From positions 434,001-498,000 of the forward strand of contig JAGYXB010000083.1 in assembly GCA_022495005.1 (NCBI GenBank): a stretch of 64,000 nt of DNA, written 5' to 3'. The notes beneath the pieces are model-generated. The model made no database searches, had not been told where the DNA came from, and saw only the letters and a program-made list of their open reading frames with translations. The position numbers and the translations under genes were made by a program. Shown here piece after piece: positions 23,276 through 35,425 of this stretch (position 1 is the first letter of the stretch; every line of letters starts with the position of its first letter). Origin of the DNA: Rhyacophila brunnea. Lineage: Eukaryota; Arthropoda; Insecta; Trichoptera; Rhyacophilidae.

Positions 23276-23936
23276 GATATTATAAAGGGTTTTAACTACA
23301 TGGCGCAATTTCTGCCATAATAAATATGTAATGGATACAAATATTTTCTGTCATAAACTGTTTTCGTAAAATTTGCCAGACACGGTGAAAAATAGCTTAA
23401 ATTAATATAATATTCTTACTCTATGATGAATAGTACATGTGTGAGTGCTGGCTAACTACGTGATATGCTTTCCAACGTGTTAACGGCATCCGCCTATGTG
23501 AAATAATATTGGCCGCTGCACCAACATAAAATCAGAAGGGCCGGGAACGATGGCGGGAGTCCCCGGGTGACCCAGTAAGTGAGGGGCCGAGGGGACCTTG
23601 GCCCATTTCCCGCGCGATTCGAGCGGTCCCTGTGCCGTTTCGCGCGAAAACTTCCGGGAAACTCGAGAGTTACTCGCTATTCACCTGTCCTAAGATAAAC
23701 CCATAGCGGAAATAGCATTGCAGCAGGGAAAGCAACTTGGACAGGAGGATGCGTTGGTTCGAACACGATGATGAAAGCCTTCTGTAGAAGACAAGAGCGT
23801 ATGTAATAAAATATTATTAGATATGAATCAATATCCTAATTTTATAATATGATTTCACTGTAAGTCAATAACTCACCGAATTCCCAACAGTAATAAGGGA
23901 TGTTTTTCTATGAATAAATAAAGGATACCTCTAAAG
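23276..23936. other. GC-rich island of unknown origin within AT-rich DNA
   Basis: About 23530-23710 is strikingly GC-rich (gggccgggaacgatggcggg, ccgaggggaccttggccc, ccgcgcgattcgagcgg). The plus frame reads a short peptide but is broken by stops. It could be the remains of a LINE or a host CpG-rich segment. No family can be assigned. Confidence 0.35.
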
Positions 23937-25197
23937 CCTCAATAATATTGAGCTACTTTACAAGCTGCTTGTTGGCGAATTTACAATCTACTTGTAAACT
24001 CGCCCAGTGTCATCGTCGAATAAGCTAACAAGCAGATTTAAAAAAAAAATAATAACCATGCCCTTGCTTTTTCGTAAAAGGTGGTTGGGTGAGTTGTTGC
24101 ATTGATGTGGGGCTAATTAGGTTCCTCCATTTATACTCGTATCATTAATTTTCTTTATGGCCAGGATTAAATATTTTGTGTAGTGTTCTTGTGTTGTTCT
24201 ATTGCTTAGTGCTTCGTGAGGCTATTGGAGGTCGATTTCATGATTATGCTGTCTACATCGAGTCCTGAGAGTCCATCGCTCCCTTTCTAGTATAGGGCAG
24301 TCGTTGATGACATGCCACACAGTTTGAGATGTGTTGCCGTCACATGGACAACAGTCATCATCCCTCAATTTTAATCTTTTTATATAAGCTCGCACCGCTC
24401 CGTGGCCTGTTGGTATCTGTGTGAGTTCGTGTGATATTTTCAAGTTCCTGGCAAGAGTGATGGCAGAGTTTATGTTTGGAATAAATTTCTGCGTTATTGA
24501 TCCTGTGGCAGATGTTGTGTATCTGTGGTTCCATAACTCTATTGTGTCTTTGTTTAGTTTTTGTTTTGCGTAACTTAGAGGGAAGTGTGTGTAGGTTGAA
24601 GGCCTTTTATCTGTTGTGGCTTGTTTAGCGTATTTATCAGCTTCCTCGTTTCCGGTTATCCCTGTGTGACTTCTTATCCAGAAGAATCTAGGGTTTGTTC
24701 CTATCATTCGAAGCTGTGTTGATAGCGCTAAAATGTCTCTTACTAGTGGATGTGTGGATAATGGGTTTTGGAGAGCTACCAGACTGGATTGGCTATATGA
24801 GAATATGTTAACAAAGTCGTATCCGTGGAATTGTAATCTTTTCCTTGTCCACTCGAGAGATTCTCCGCTAGCAAATATTTCTGCTTGGAAAACAGTGCAG
24901 TAGAAGAAAACAATCTACCGAGAAAAGTTGAAAGCCGGTTAACTTTACACGCTAGACGCTGGCGTGTGGGCCGACTGCGTCTGCGCAGTAGAGCGATAGT
25001 AGCGACCTCCCGGTAAAAAAAACGAACTACTCAATACGTCCTGTCAAAATAGTACCAAAAATGACGGTTTCAAATCGCTAGCTTGTTGGCTTCTGAGCGA
25101 GTGGAAAGTTTTGTGTGTCATCATCACAATCGCACTAGCTGACACGCCCGCTTTTAAATTCGCCAACAAGCAGCTTGTCAGCTCAATGTCATTGAGG
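23937..25197. mobile_element. DNA element with palindromic tips, carrying an inserted LINE fragment
   Basis: The left end cctcaataatattgagct plus the inner word acaagctgcttgttggcgaa is mirrored on the right by ttcgccaacaagcagcttgt and agctcaatgtcattgagg. Each tip is itself a small palindrome (ctcaat-N3-attgag), and weak inverted similarity (tctaaa) continues a few bases outward. No certain target duplication was seen. The interior includes a minus-strand LINE RNase H fragment (24222-24902). Confidence 0.65.
24222..24902 (-). pseudogene. LINE RNase H fragment (5'-truncated, mutated)
   Basis: The frame extends upstream of the first ATG (24707) to about 24902 and reads CTVFQAEIFASGESLEWTRK, then a middle part, then FFWIRSHTGITGNEEADKYA. 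These are the Glu and last Asp motifs of the RNase H domain found in RNase H-bearing LINEs (I/R1/LOA-type). The second Asp motif reads SYSQSSLVAL, so Asp is replaced by Tyr. The C-terminus has a CPCDGN...HVINDCPIL cysteine/histidine motif. The first catalytic Asp and the whole reverse transcriptase are missing. Confidence 0.82.
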
Positions 25198-25384
25198 ATT
25201 TAGATTAAGTACCGATTATAGGTTGGTTTATGATCTTTTGTGTATCATCTATTGATTAGATGACTCTCCCCTAATCTTAGTCCGTGTGAACATACCTATT
25301 GCAAGTCGCATGTACCTACTTACAACAAATGTCTATTCAGTTTGCAATACACTATATATTGAGCATCTAGCCTTCTAGCCATTA

Positions 25385-25964
25385 CAGTGGCGAAGGGTGG
25401 AGGTAGGCTGTTAAGATCCGCCATAAATAGTGCAAACTGAATATCGTCAGTCATACATACTTGTTTTCATTGAAATAAGACTACATTTTACAGATGGTGT
25501 GGGTTAGTTTTTAAAATTCAATTAAACCTTGCGAAACCAAGCCATAATAGATAATAGTCAAAAATACTCGTATATCTATAAAATATCTAAAATTATGCAA
25601 TTAAATCATACATAAATTTGGATATTTTATAGATAGAATAATAATTTTTGTCTATAATAGTTTGGTTTAGGCATAGCTTGATGAATTAAAAAAATGAACC
25701 GACATTATGTGTAATACGTATTCTTAATCTAACGAAAACAAATAAGTAAGAATGAAAAAATGTGCAAAATTTTGTCATATCGCCTAAAATATACCAATAC
25801 TATTATGGTTTGGTAAGACAGGGCTTAATTGATTTTTAAAACCCAACCAATACCATCTGTAAATTTTAGTCTTATTTCAATAAAAACATATACATTTGAC
25901 TGAACAGGTTAATGTGCACTATTTATGGCGGTTCTTAACAGCCTACCTCCACCCTTCGCCACTG
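25385..25964. mobile_element. Palindromic hAT-type MITE, family A copy 3 (580 bp)
   Basis: The ends cagtggcgaagggtggaggt and acctccacccttcgccactg are perfect inverted repeats. The interior alternates orientation: cgccataaatagtgc, gttttcattgaa, ccataatagataatag, a central tctataaaatatctaaa palindrome, then the same words reversed. No clear target duplication is seen here. Confidence 0.85.
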
Positions 25965-27021
25965 CGTAGCTAATATAATGGGACTCTTGTTTCAGATCTC
26001 ATACTGTTAAGTCATGTATGTTAAATACCTGTTTATAGATACAATTGTCTAATAATGTAATAAATGAATCCAACAAAGTATTTTATTAAGATCAAATCGT
26101 TAATTACTAATTTTGGACTAATTGTAGCAGCCTGGGCAAACCGTACTTATAACACGTAAAAATATATGAAAGTGAAGTTGATAAAAAATACTAGATACTA
26201 AGGACTTAGGTACGATTAAATTGCAGATGGCATTGTAGTAATCTTCATACTATTATCGCCCACATCTTTCAAAACCGTAAGCATTTATTTCAACACGCAA
26301 ACAGTCAATTCTATACATTATTATAAATGTCCAGATTATTGCGAGATAAATTTGTTATGAACGGATGGTATGGTTCATGTCAATGCTACTGAATAGTGAG
26401 TTATGATGGCAATGCTAGTTATTGATTGTCTTCGAATACAATTCGGTAACTTGTTCGCAGTAAATGGTAAATGAAAATTTTGTTTAAATTAATTAATAAT
26501 GTATTACCATTTTACAATAATTATCATTTTATACAGTTTTCCATATTGCATTCGTAGAATGAACCAGCACTCCGATCGGAATTTGCAGCTTCGAAGCCAT
26601 AGTCGACCTTGGGTTTATTTATATCACGATATTCGATAGTTATAACACGAAACAAGGCGTAGTCGGAGGGTCGTCAAGCGAGAGAAAACGATGAAATATT
26701 GTTGACGTAAGCACAGTCACATAATAATTACATTGGGCTTGTCTAATTGAAAAAAAATGCATTTGCGAATATTCACTGTTAGATTGTTCCACTATAATTA
26801 ACAGTAGCGAAACTGAATTATTTTGACCATGTTGTCATCATGGCGTGCTCGGTGCTAGTGTCTGCGATTTTGCGTTTGTCGCTGTTTAGCAATTCCCTCC
26901 CTCCACACGTGTAAACTGTAAACGAGTGAGTTATTTTTTCTACTGCAAAGCAATTTTAAAAGCTTTCAACGGAAGTAATTATTGATTGAAGGGATCGAAG
27001 TATATACTATAATTATTATTG
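25965..27021. other. No gene recognised
   Basis: AT-rich sequence with no delimited element. Moderately mixed composition near 26560-26700 has no coding features. Confidence 0.4.
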
Positions 27022-27325
27022 GCATGGTCTAAAAAGATCGTAACTATGCGATGCGCGAATTGTGCAAATGACGCGTACCGAACAAAACATAATTTGTTAT
27101 ATTAGTATCTAATAATAATAATATATTCATTGACATGTTTTCTTTTTCGAGTACCTACATGCGTAACGTTTTTTAGTCATCTTTACACGATATAAGAATA
27201 TATTCATCCGACGCCATCACAAAACAAATTGACGTGCTCACACCTCGAGTACCGCTCTCCGATTGGCGACGAGTGCGAAATTTCGTCCCACCTATTGTTG
27301 AAAATTATTTGCCGTTTCACTTATG

Positions 27326-27485
27326 TATGCTCTTAATAATTGTAGAGCACTAAGTTTAGTTAATCGACTTCAATGTTAACTATGCGATTATAAATTCTAC
27401 AAAATTATGCTCTTAATAATTGTAGAGCACTAAGTTTAGTTAATCGACTTCAATGTTAACTATGCGATTATAAATTCTACAAAAT
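27326..27485. repeat. Perfect tandem duplication, 80 bp x2
   Basis: The unit beginning tatgctcttaataattgtag is repeated without any mismatch at 27326-27405 and 27406-27485. It starts six bases inside the left terminal repeat of the surrounding element. Identity of the copies implies a recent event or an assembly artefact. Confidence 0.95.
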
Positions 27486-28154
27486 AGCTGTCGACTAATA
27501 ATACAATATATATAATTTAATATACATAATGTATAAGTTTTATCATTCTGTAAAGGTTTGGTTCTCAAATGATACATGTTTCGCATGCTAAGAAAAATAA
27601 TTATATTTCTTCGTGTTTATTAGTATAAAAGGTGTAGTAAGAGGGGTGAACGTCTTGTCAAAACACGGTGCTATCAAAATAATAACTTTTTTATACAGGA
27701 AGTAGTTCATGGGACTTAATATAATATAAGAAATAAAATTTTTATAATTTTTCATACCGGTTGAATCCATTTTACGTATAAATTATGTATGTAGAGTTGT
27801 AAAAACTGCTCCTAAGTATTTTTACTAATACCTACGTTATATTTTTTATATCACTTGTAATTTTTAATTCCTACTCACTCCTTTAATTATTGTTCTTGCC
27901 GCTAATTATTAAGTTCTTCCGTAATTTGACATTTTAAATATTTCCTATGTCGAATTATCAATCGAGTGTCTACTTACCTAGTGCTTCTTATCATATTATG
28001 CCTCCTATTATGTTAATAGCCTTCCATAAACAGGTTTGTTCAAGGTGATTTTGAAAGGTTCCGAGTAATCTTTGCATGGCTGACATTGTTAAAAGATAAA
28101 ACACACGTATGAATCCATGAATCTAATATTCAAGTGCTTACTTGACAAATTTTG

Positions 28155-28345
28155 GTACTGGGGGAATCTTGCCTTCCTCTACTCGCTATCCCCATTCGGA
28201 TCTATTCGTCGGAACTTCCTCCAATCAGATTGCTTGAATATTCTGGATTACGCCATTCAACTACCGCGACCTTGGCCTTCCAACACTCATCTGACGAGAC
28301 GGTTCGGCAGCAAAAAGTTTTCGGGCTGGTCGTTCCATGTCTATA
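28155..28345 (-). pseudogene. Decayed LINE C-terminal fragment
   Basis: The minus strand reads MERPARKLFAAEPSRQMS followed by VGRPRSR. This is the familiar basic R-P-A-K/R..V-G-R-P-R tail of insect LINE open reading frames, interrupted by stops further on. The plus-strand frames across it (28117-28467) are shadows. Confidence 0.5.
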
Positions 28346-28491
28346 GTTTCGACTTGCGCAGCCCACTTTATTTTAATGCTTTGGATTATATTGGGTTTAG
28401 CAAATTCCTTGTAAACTACATAATTCTATCGCATGTGCCGCACTTGATCTTCATTCTTCATCTTTAGAACGTCACATTGATTCATTTTTTA

Positions 28492-28585
28492 AATTTTATT
28501 TATTTATTTAAAAAAGACACCTTGAGCACATGACAAATTATTAATTCAAGGCGTTCACAACATGACATTTAGAATAAAAAGTACA
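28492..28585 (-). mobile_element. LINE 3' end with (TAAA)n-type tail
   Basis: The minus strand reads ctaaatgtcatgttgtgaac, gccttgaattaataattt and a gtgtcttttttaaataaataaat tail. The same 3' end occurs on the plus strand at 44215-44305 and, more diverged, at 28860-28925. Shared 3' ends with AAATAAAT tails are typical of LINEs. Confidence 0.6.
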
Positions 28586-28859
28586 GGCAAATCAAATTAA
28601 TAGAAAAAAAACAAACCAAAAAATAATTTTACTTAAAAACTTACAAAAGAAATAAAATATAGAACAAAAATAATTCAAGAAAATACAAATTGAACAAAAC
28701 AGAATTTTTAAATTTTAATGATGATTCTGTTAAATTACTTCCACAGTTTGTATTATCATTTTGTAATCGTGAACTGTTTTGTATCAAGTTATTTTGATTC
28801 AATTAGGTAATTAATTAATTCTTTTTAATACGTTTACATATTTTTTTTACTTTTCCCCT

Positions 28860-28925
28860 ATGTCATCTTGTGAACGTCTTGAATTTATAATTATTTATCA
28901 AGTTCACTATCGTAAAAATAAATAA
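28860..28925 (+). mobile_element. Diverged copy of the same LINE 3' end
   Basis: The words tatgtcatcttgtgaacgtc and ttgaatttataatta are followed by an aaaaataaataaat tail. It matches the 3' end at 44215-44305. Confidence 0.5.
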
Positions 28926-29971
28926 ATTTAAGTAAATTTGAATTAGTTCATGAGAAAAAAAATATTTTAACTGTAAGTATCTACCATTTTATGCCTAAGT
29001 TCAATTGGCATAAATGTCTTGTTTTTTCATTCACATCTCTAATATTACAATCAAATTTAAAAATATTTTAGCCACTCTTGTCGTCTATAAGAAAACGTTA
29101 TAAATGAGATAAAACTATTTAAAATTAGTGTGAAAATAAATGTACGTATCAGTTTCACATATAACTAAAATACTGCTTGGAAACGTAGTAAAAAAAAAGA
29201 ACAATTCGATTTATGTGATTTAAAATAAGTTTCGATTTACTTAATTCGTATATGATATCTTTTTATCAAGTTTTACAGATACCCACATCGTAGCAATATT
29301 TTTAATGGAAATACAGGTGGTTTTAATTTCACGATTGATCGTATCGATAATCATAATGTTGTTTACCTTTTATAATCTTATACTCGTATCAATATTTTAC
29401 TTACTCCCGACATTATTGTGTATCTATTCATTTTAATACCAAGCATATTTTTTGTGTTTGAATAATATCCTAGTCTAGAGTGTACTGTACCGTAAAGTTG
29501 TATTCGTGAATAGCCGAGCCATGTTGAATTTGATGCCGTTTGCCTTGAAATCTTGCGCAGAGTGACTCTCCTAACACTAAATGCACCCGGTTTTACTAAG
29601 CTGGCTTGCGAATATTAAGGCGATACTTCAGTGAAACGGCAAATAATTTTCAACTATAGGCGCGACGAAATTTGGACTCGCTGGCACTTGAGAGCGAACG
29701 TCGAGGTGTGAATACGTCAATTTGTTTCGTGATGGCGACGGGGGTATTAATTCTTAAATCGTGTAAAGATGACTAAAAACGTTACCCATTTACTTTAAAA
29801 AGAAAACATGTCAATGAATATATTATTATTTTTACTAATATAACAATAAACAGAACATTAAATGGACGCTTGTTGGATTTATATGACAAATTATATTTCG
29901 TTCGGCATGCGTCATTTGCACCCGCGACCCGCAATCCGCGCATCGCCAGCCACGATCTTTTTAGACCATGC

Positions 29972-32653
29972 TTCAACTGAGGTATAGCCGTATACAATAC
30001 TTTTAACATGGCATGTTGTATTGGCTTTATTAAAAATAATCCTGTAAGTCTAATTTTACGTTCCATGGCATGTAACGTTGTTTGTCGTCGTTGTTTTTTA
30101 TATCAACTAATTTATATATTAAATCGATTCAATCCCATGTCCCAATTCTATTTATACATACATACGCATTAACGCATGCGGCCCACGCACTCCTAAAACG
30201 CACTCACACTAAGGCCTTGTCTAGATGGCGCGATTTGATTCGCACGTAAAAACTCGCGCGCATGTGACTCATTGAACCATCCATATGTAATCGCCGCGTG
30301 TCACTTCTCGCGCGCTTCACATTTGAAATATTTTGCAGAAGAGTTTTTTGAAACAGCCTACTTCAGTTGTTTATTATTTATATGGACATGTGTATGCACA
30401 TTTTTTTCATCAATAATCCTACTAAAATATGATGCGTACATTTATCCATAAAGATAATGCATAATTTCAGTAAGTTGTTTAAAAAAACTCCTCAGAAATT
30501 TCAAATGTTAGAATAGGTTAGAGTTGTTCACCAGTAGATATAGTGGTATTTACTTAAAGTCAATACATAAAACGTAAAACAATGTAATTATATTCAATCT
30601 TCTGAGTACCTATTTGGTCTGAAAAGATTGCATCATCGATCATACACGAGTATATGGTAGATTGTACTTACCATTTTTTTTTAATATAAAACAATAGTTG
30701 GAGGGTGCTATTCAACGTTAGAACTGCCTACTTACTACTATGTTATCATGTGTTTATACACCAGTTTTGCTACTAAAAAATAAGTATTATGTCCGTCGAC
30801 TCCGAAAGTGTTAAATAGAACAGGTTTCGTCTGCCGCGATTCCATCTGCATCAAAACAATAAAGCTTCAGAATTCGTTCGCTTGTTTTTCAGCGTCTTTT
30901 TGCCGATTTTTTTTCTCTACAACAGACAGCTAAGTATTTGGCAATTTAGTCTAGCAATTTCGAATGAGATTAGTTTTTGCCGCGTTTAGAATTTTAAATG
31001 AATAATTCCTGCCTCGCAAAAAAGTAGTTTCCGAAGTGATTAACTATGTTTTTAGTTGGTATGTTTTATTGGATGCTAATTGAACACTTTATCGGTTATA
31101 ATCAATTTGTGTGGTATATATTTCTTTAATAATACACCTGTTAACACAATGGCTTTTTCTACCTATTAACTAATTAAATAATTACTATCTTGGATAGGTA
31201 CCACGGTTGTAATCTTGTAATCAAATATGGGGATGTTTATTATTATTTATTATATTATTACAATGACATACGAAATCAATGAAACTTTGCAATATCACTG
31301 ACGATTAGGGATTCCAATCCGGGATCCCGAGCTATTTTCGATACCTATGAATCCCGGGATTGATAAACATAATCTCGAAACTTTCGGGATTGATTTTTTT
31401 TATCAATGTTTATGGAAATAAAATAAAAACGAAAATATAACAGAAAAATACTTTTAATAACAAATAACTACATTAGAAATAAACTGAGTTTGAATGAAGT
31501 TTGATTTATACCCATAAATATGTAAGTTGCCGATTCATTTTATTTTTTCACATAAATTAATAAAAATGAGAAAGATTGGAAAAAACAATGCTTCGCACTA
31601 TTTACAATGTAATTCCACCATGATCTCACGTTTTTACGGCGGTTTCATATTTGGCTGACTAATTGGATTTATGAAGCGGAAAGGCCATAATTACACCATG
31701 ATTTACTTTACTATTTTAAATCTCGCTAACCCATCCATTAAGACTTTACTATCAGAAACAGCAATCTCATATTAAATTCACATTATTATTTATATTACAA
31801 TATTATTTACTCCATTAAATTTATGTATTTCCAAGATTGAAAGTATACAATATTAACAAATCTTAAATAGTATAAATTATACTAGATTTATTTTTGACTG
31901 ATTTGACTGACATAATATATAGATTTATACATATTTCTTGATTATTATTTGCCATTTACTTTGTTGGTGATTCTAGTAATAGCTAACATAATATGAAGTG
32001 AATAACGAGTATATTAACTGAAATATACCATATTTAAGAAACTCTGTAACATGCTTTGACATCACAGAACGAAAATGGTTAGGTAAAGTAGTTTCGATGC
32101 ATTTTTAACATATCAATACTCGCTATTAGCACTAAACAATCGCTTGGTAAGGAGCAATGTTCCCTGTAAGGTGTGCTTTTTCCTTTGGCAGATTTTAGTT
32201 TAGTACCGCACCGTGTGACGGCCCGTCACTGACGGATGACACCAACCCTAGTTACGCCACTACTCAGATGCTTTGATAATCCGCACACACAATAGAAAAA
32301 AATAGAGGGAGCGTTGGTAAGGAGTCTTCGTCATTGGCTAACCAACGTACCTACACGACATTATTTTTTCTATGGCAACCGATTCAACTACACTAAAACA
32401 TTGAGAAACCACCACAAGTGTCCCCGAAGGAAATAGGTATGGTCACAGTAACTTACTAGCTCTATCATATTCGTAAAAATAGACAGGTAACTGCACATAA
32501 GAGGTTTTAATATAAGAGAGTGAGTGATCATCTGAACGTTTAAAAATCTGAGCATCCGCTGTATGTCTGACATGTAACAGATTGTCAATTCACAGAAACA
32601 CGACAGGTGAGTCCTCTACCAACATACATTTTATGAAATAGGTACCTATCTTA
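29972..32653. other. No gene; one weak element trace
   Basis: AT-rich sequence without coding similarity. A short G/C-rich patch at about 30190-30320 has several gcgcg words. At 31311-31400 the words ccgggatcccgag and tttcgggattgattttttt resemble the interior of the MITE at 10774-11324, probably a decayed relative. Confidence 0.4.
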
Positions 32654-32661
32654 GTATAGGT

Positions 32662-33475
32662 CAGGGGTCGGCAAACTCTTGGACCAAAAGAGCCAAATAT
32701 GAGTATCACAACGGTTAAAAAAATTTTCGAGAGCCATACATATATTTTTATAAATATGATTTATTTCAGTGAATGTTATTGTTTATTTATCAAGTAAAGA
32801 AGATTTTGCGAATAAAACTAACGCAAATATAAGTTATTTTATTGTTTAAATTATAAATATAATTTTTCAGAAAATGAGTTACATACAATTTTCACGCATT
32901 CCTTAAAACTAATGTGAACAATGACCTTCTTTGCATTTCTTTGGAGAGTGTCTGTATGTTTGGTATGTGACTTGTAGTTTTCAATTTAAGCGCGACTCCA
33001 GATTCTCATCGGTTATTTGGCTTCTCTAAATGCTATTTATATTGATCATGTTTGAAAATGATTGTTCGCATACATATTATGTAGACTCAAATATGAGTAC
33101 GGAAAGCTAAACCATGTATTAAAAATTGTAGAATCTACCTTATTATGTAGATCTTTTAGAGCGCTCTGCTGTGTTGTGAAATTAAATTGCATTTTTCTCT
33201 CTACAAATCCTCAATTTTGGTGGCAAGACCTACAAATTTGGAGCAACATAACTCTTTGCTTGTTAAATCCACAAAAAAAAACTATTTCAAAAGTGCTCGT
33301 GTCAATATGAAATGGAGAAAAATTTAATATGTCGACTTTTGCAATGGGCGGATTAAAAACGACAACAATTAAACCTTTTTTTGTAAAAAATGTGAATTAG
33401 GAATTTGGCAAAGAGCCGCACGCATATACCCAAAGAGCAGCATGTGGCTCGCGAGCCGCGGTTTGCCGACATCTG
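32662..33475. mobile_element. hAT MITE, 814 bp, with perfect 8-bp target duplication
   Basis: The ends are caggggtcggcaaactc and gagccgcggtttgccgacatctg. The sequence gtataggt stands on both sides (32654-32661 and 33476-33483). The subterminal words agagccaaat and aaagagccgcacg mirror each other. Frames inside (33062-33310) are AT-rich and carry no transposase similarity. Confidence 0.92.
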
Positions 33476-33488
33476 GTATAGGTAAACC

Positions 33489-33643
33489 ATTCTACAGTGA
33501 TACCATCATCGGGACGGCAAAAGTGATTCGCAGTTTGTTGTATTTTGTATTGCTTGCTCACATTGAAGCAATTAGTAAATTATGCCAATGCACATGTGAA
33601 TCGCCAATGCACATGTGAATCACCCATGTTGTCACTATAGAAT
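33489..33643. mobile_element. Short MITE with attctacagtga ends
   Basis: The word attctacagtga at 33489 is mirrored by tcactatagaat ending at 33643. A 19-bp word, gccaatgcacatgtgaatc, is duplicated inside near the right end. A related pair of ends flanks 45973-46103. It abuts the broken left side of family A copy 4. Confidence 0.6.
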
Positions 33644-33649
33644 GATACC

Positions 33650-34445
33650 ATAGTCATACGTATTTGTTTTTATTGAATTAAGACTACAGTTTACAGAGTG
33701 TGTTGGTTGGTTTTTAAAAATCAATTAAACCCTGCCTAACCAAACCATAATAGTTTTGGGTATAGGTACTTTAGGGCCTTTAGGCGATACGATAAAATTG
33801 TGCACACTTTTTCATTCATACTCATTTGTTTTTGTTGGATTAAGAATACATAATATTACACATATTGTTGGTTCGTTTTTATTAATTCATTAAGCCCTGC
33901 CTAACCAAACTATTATAGATAAACAAATATTATTCTATCTATAAAATATCCATAGTATGTATTATTTAATTGCATAGTTTTAGATATTCTATAGATATCT
34001 ATACGAGTATTTTTTACTATTATCTATTGTGGCTTGGTTTCTGCGGGGTTTAATTGAATTTTAAAAAACTTACTAACACCATCTGTAAATTTGTAGTCTT
34101 AGTTCAATGAAAACACATACTTATGACTGACAAAGTTTAGTGTGCACTATTTACTCCTACAATGGCCGCGCGGCTTAAGCTTCGGACTATAGCGTCGTGG
34201 GGTCCCAGGTTCGAATCCCGGGTCTGGCAAGTACAGATATTGTTTTTCAATTTGTGCATGAGTCAAAGTATGGACCTAATAGGTTGAGCAAGTGGCTGAC
34301 ATCCATTTCTCGTAAAAACAAAATTTGTTAATACAAACCTCCACTCTGTGGAGGCCCATATGATCCTATTAGGATCGGACATGGTCGAAAGAAAAGAAGA
34401 AATTTATGGCGGATCTTAACAGCTTACCTCCACCCTTCGCCACTG
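33650..34445. mobile_element. Palindromic hAT-type MITE, family A copy 4 (left end lost, SINE inserted)
   Basis: The sequence enters the family in its left arm (catagtcatacgtatttg) without the cagtggcgaag terminus and runs to the normal right end, ccacccttcgccactg at 34445. The central palindrome is intact. A SINE interrupts the word cactatttatggcgg at 34154-34401. Confidence 0.8.
34154..34401 (+). mobile_element. tRNA-derived SINE, 248 bp, nested in a MITE
   Basis: A tRNA-like head (ggccgcgcggcttaagcttc, then a perfect B box ggttcgaatcc within cccaggttcgaatcccggg) is followed by an unrelated body and a purine tail (gaaagaaaagaagaa). The host MITE word attta is duplicated on both sides (34149-34153 and 34402-34406). 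Removing the insert restores the family sequence cactatttatggcggatc. Confidence 0.82.
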
Positions 34446-35022
34446 ACATTTAAATAGGAATATCATGAGAAGACTGGTGAGGAAATTTTATTCGGCATCT
34501 AACTAAGTAGGTACACAATAATTACTAATATTATTTTATATGTTATGTTTGTTTAGAAATGAAGTATTACAAAGAATTTATTGAGTTTATTTATTCCCAT
34601 ATCTCTATCGATTGAAATAAAACACAATAATATGTAGTAGGAGGTGTGTAGGTACTTAAACCATATAATTTATTAACAATTTAGCCGCTTAAATGTACAC
34701 TGTCTTCTAAAAATACATTGTAAGTTGGTAAATATAAATATTACAACGAAATCCATCAATCAAATACGTATTAATATTAAATTTATCTAAAAACCGATGA
34801 TAAATGAACCACTGATTATTTATTCTATTGTGAATATAATGTTTTTTTCTATTGTGATCGTATCGTTTGTCTTGTTCATGTTTTACAACACTTCTGAGTT
34901 TAACCCTTTTTCCACCAATGTATCATTCTCCTGTACAATGCGATGAAGACTCAGTACTGCACGGTTATTTTAACTTTTATATTGACTTTTTACCTCAATA
35001 GTTAGGTACATATGTAGTAGGT
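34446..35022. other. No gene recognised
   Basis: AT-rich sequence with no supported feature. Confidence 0.4.
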
Positions 35023-35425
35023 TCTGTGACACCCCCGTATGGTCCCCATTTGGAGATGTCTTTGTGTATCTTGAGAGGCCCGAATCGGTATCGAAGCCAA
35101 CAAATAATAACGGCTGATTGCGAAAATAATTAAATAATGTTTAATATCTGTCTAATAAATATCTGACCGGCAGCATTGTCAAAAAAAAATACGTATGGCA
35201 ACGCCGCATTTTGTGCACAGCTCGCAAGTGTGACGGTTTTTTTTTGGCGGGGAGAAGCTTCTTTGACAGCACGCAGAAAGCACTGTTCGCTCGCGCAACA
35301 CACATTTCGTACGGGAAAAATAAATTATATAAAATGTAGTAATCTAGTATATATTAACCCCAAATAAACTCGTCGTTTCCGAAACAATTCCGGTGTGTTA
35401 ATTATCCACCTTCACATCCCAAATG
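35023..35425 (+). mobile_element. Possible solo LTR
   Basis: The stretch opens with tgtgacacccccgtatggtc, a common insect LTR start. It has AATAAA-type words near 35320 and 35365 (caaataaactcg) and ends near ccaccttcaca. A GC-richer middle matches LTR layout. No matching partner LTR, primer-binding site or target duplication was found, so this is tentative. Confidence 0.3.

Larger units (their letters stand above)
27022..29971. mobile_element. 2.95-kb element with about 300-bp terminal inverted repeats
   Basis: The left arm (27022-27320) begins gcatggtctaaaaagatcgt and ends gaaaattatttgccgtttcac. The right arm (29631-29971) is its reverse complement with indels, sharing caaatgacgc, tattcattgacatgttttct, gtcatctttacacgat and caaattgacgt. 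No transposase frame is present, so it is non-autonomous. The interior holds an 80-bp tandem duplication and decayed LINE pieces. No target duplication was identified at the tips (flanks attattg and ttcaact). Confidence 0.85.

Noticed and set aside
28117..28467. 116-codon plus frame as a gene
   Set aside because: The minus strand over the same bases carries a LINE tail signature ending VGRPR. The plus frame is its shadow.
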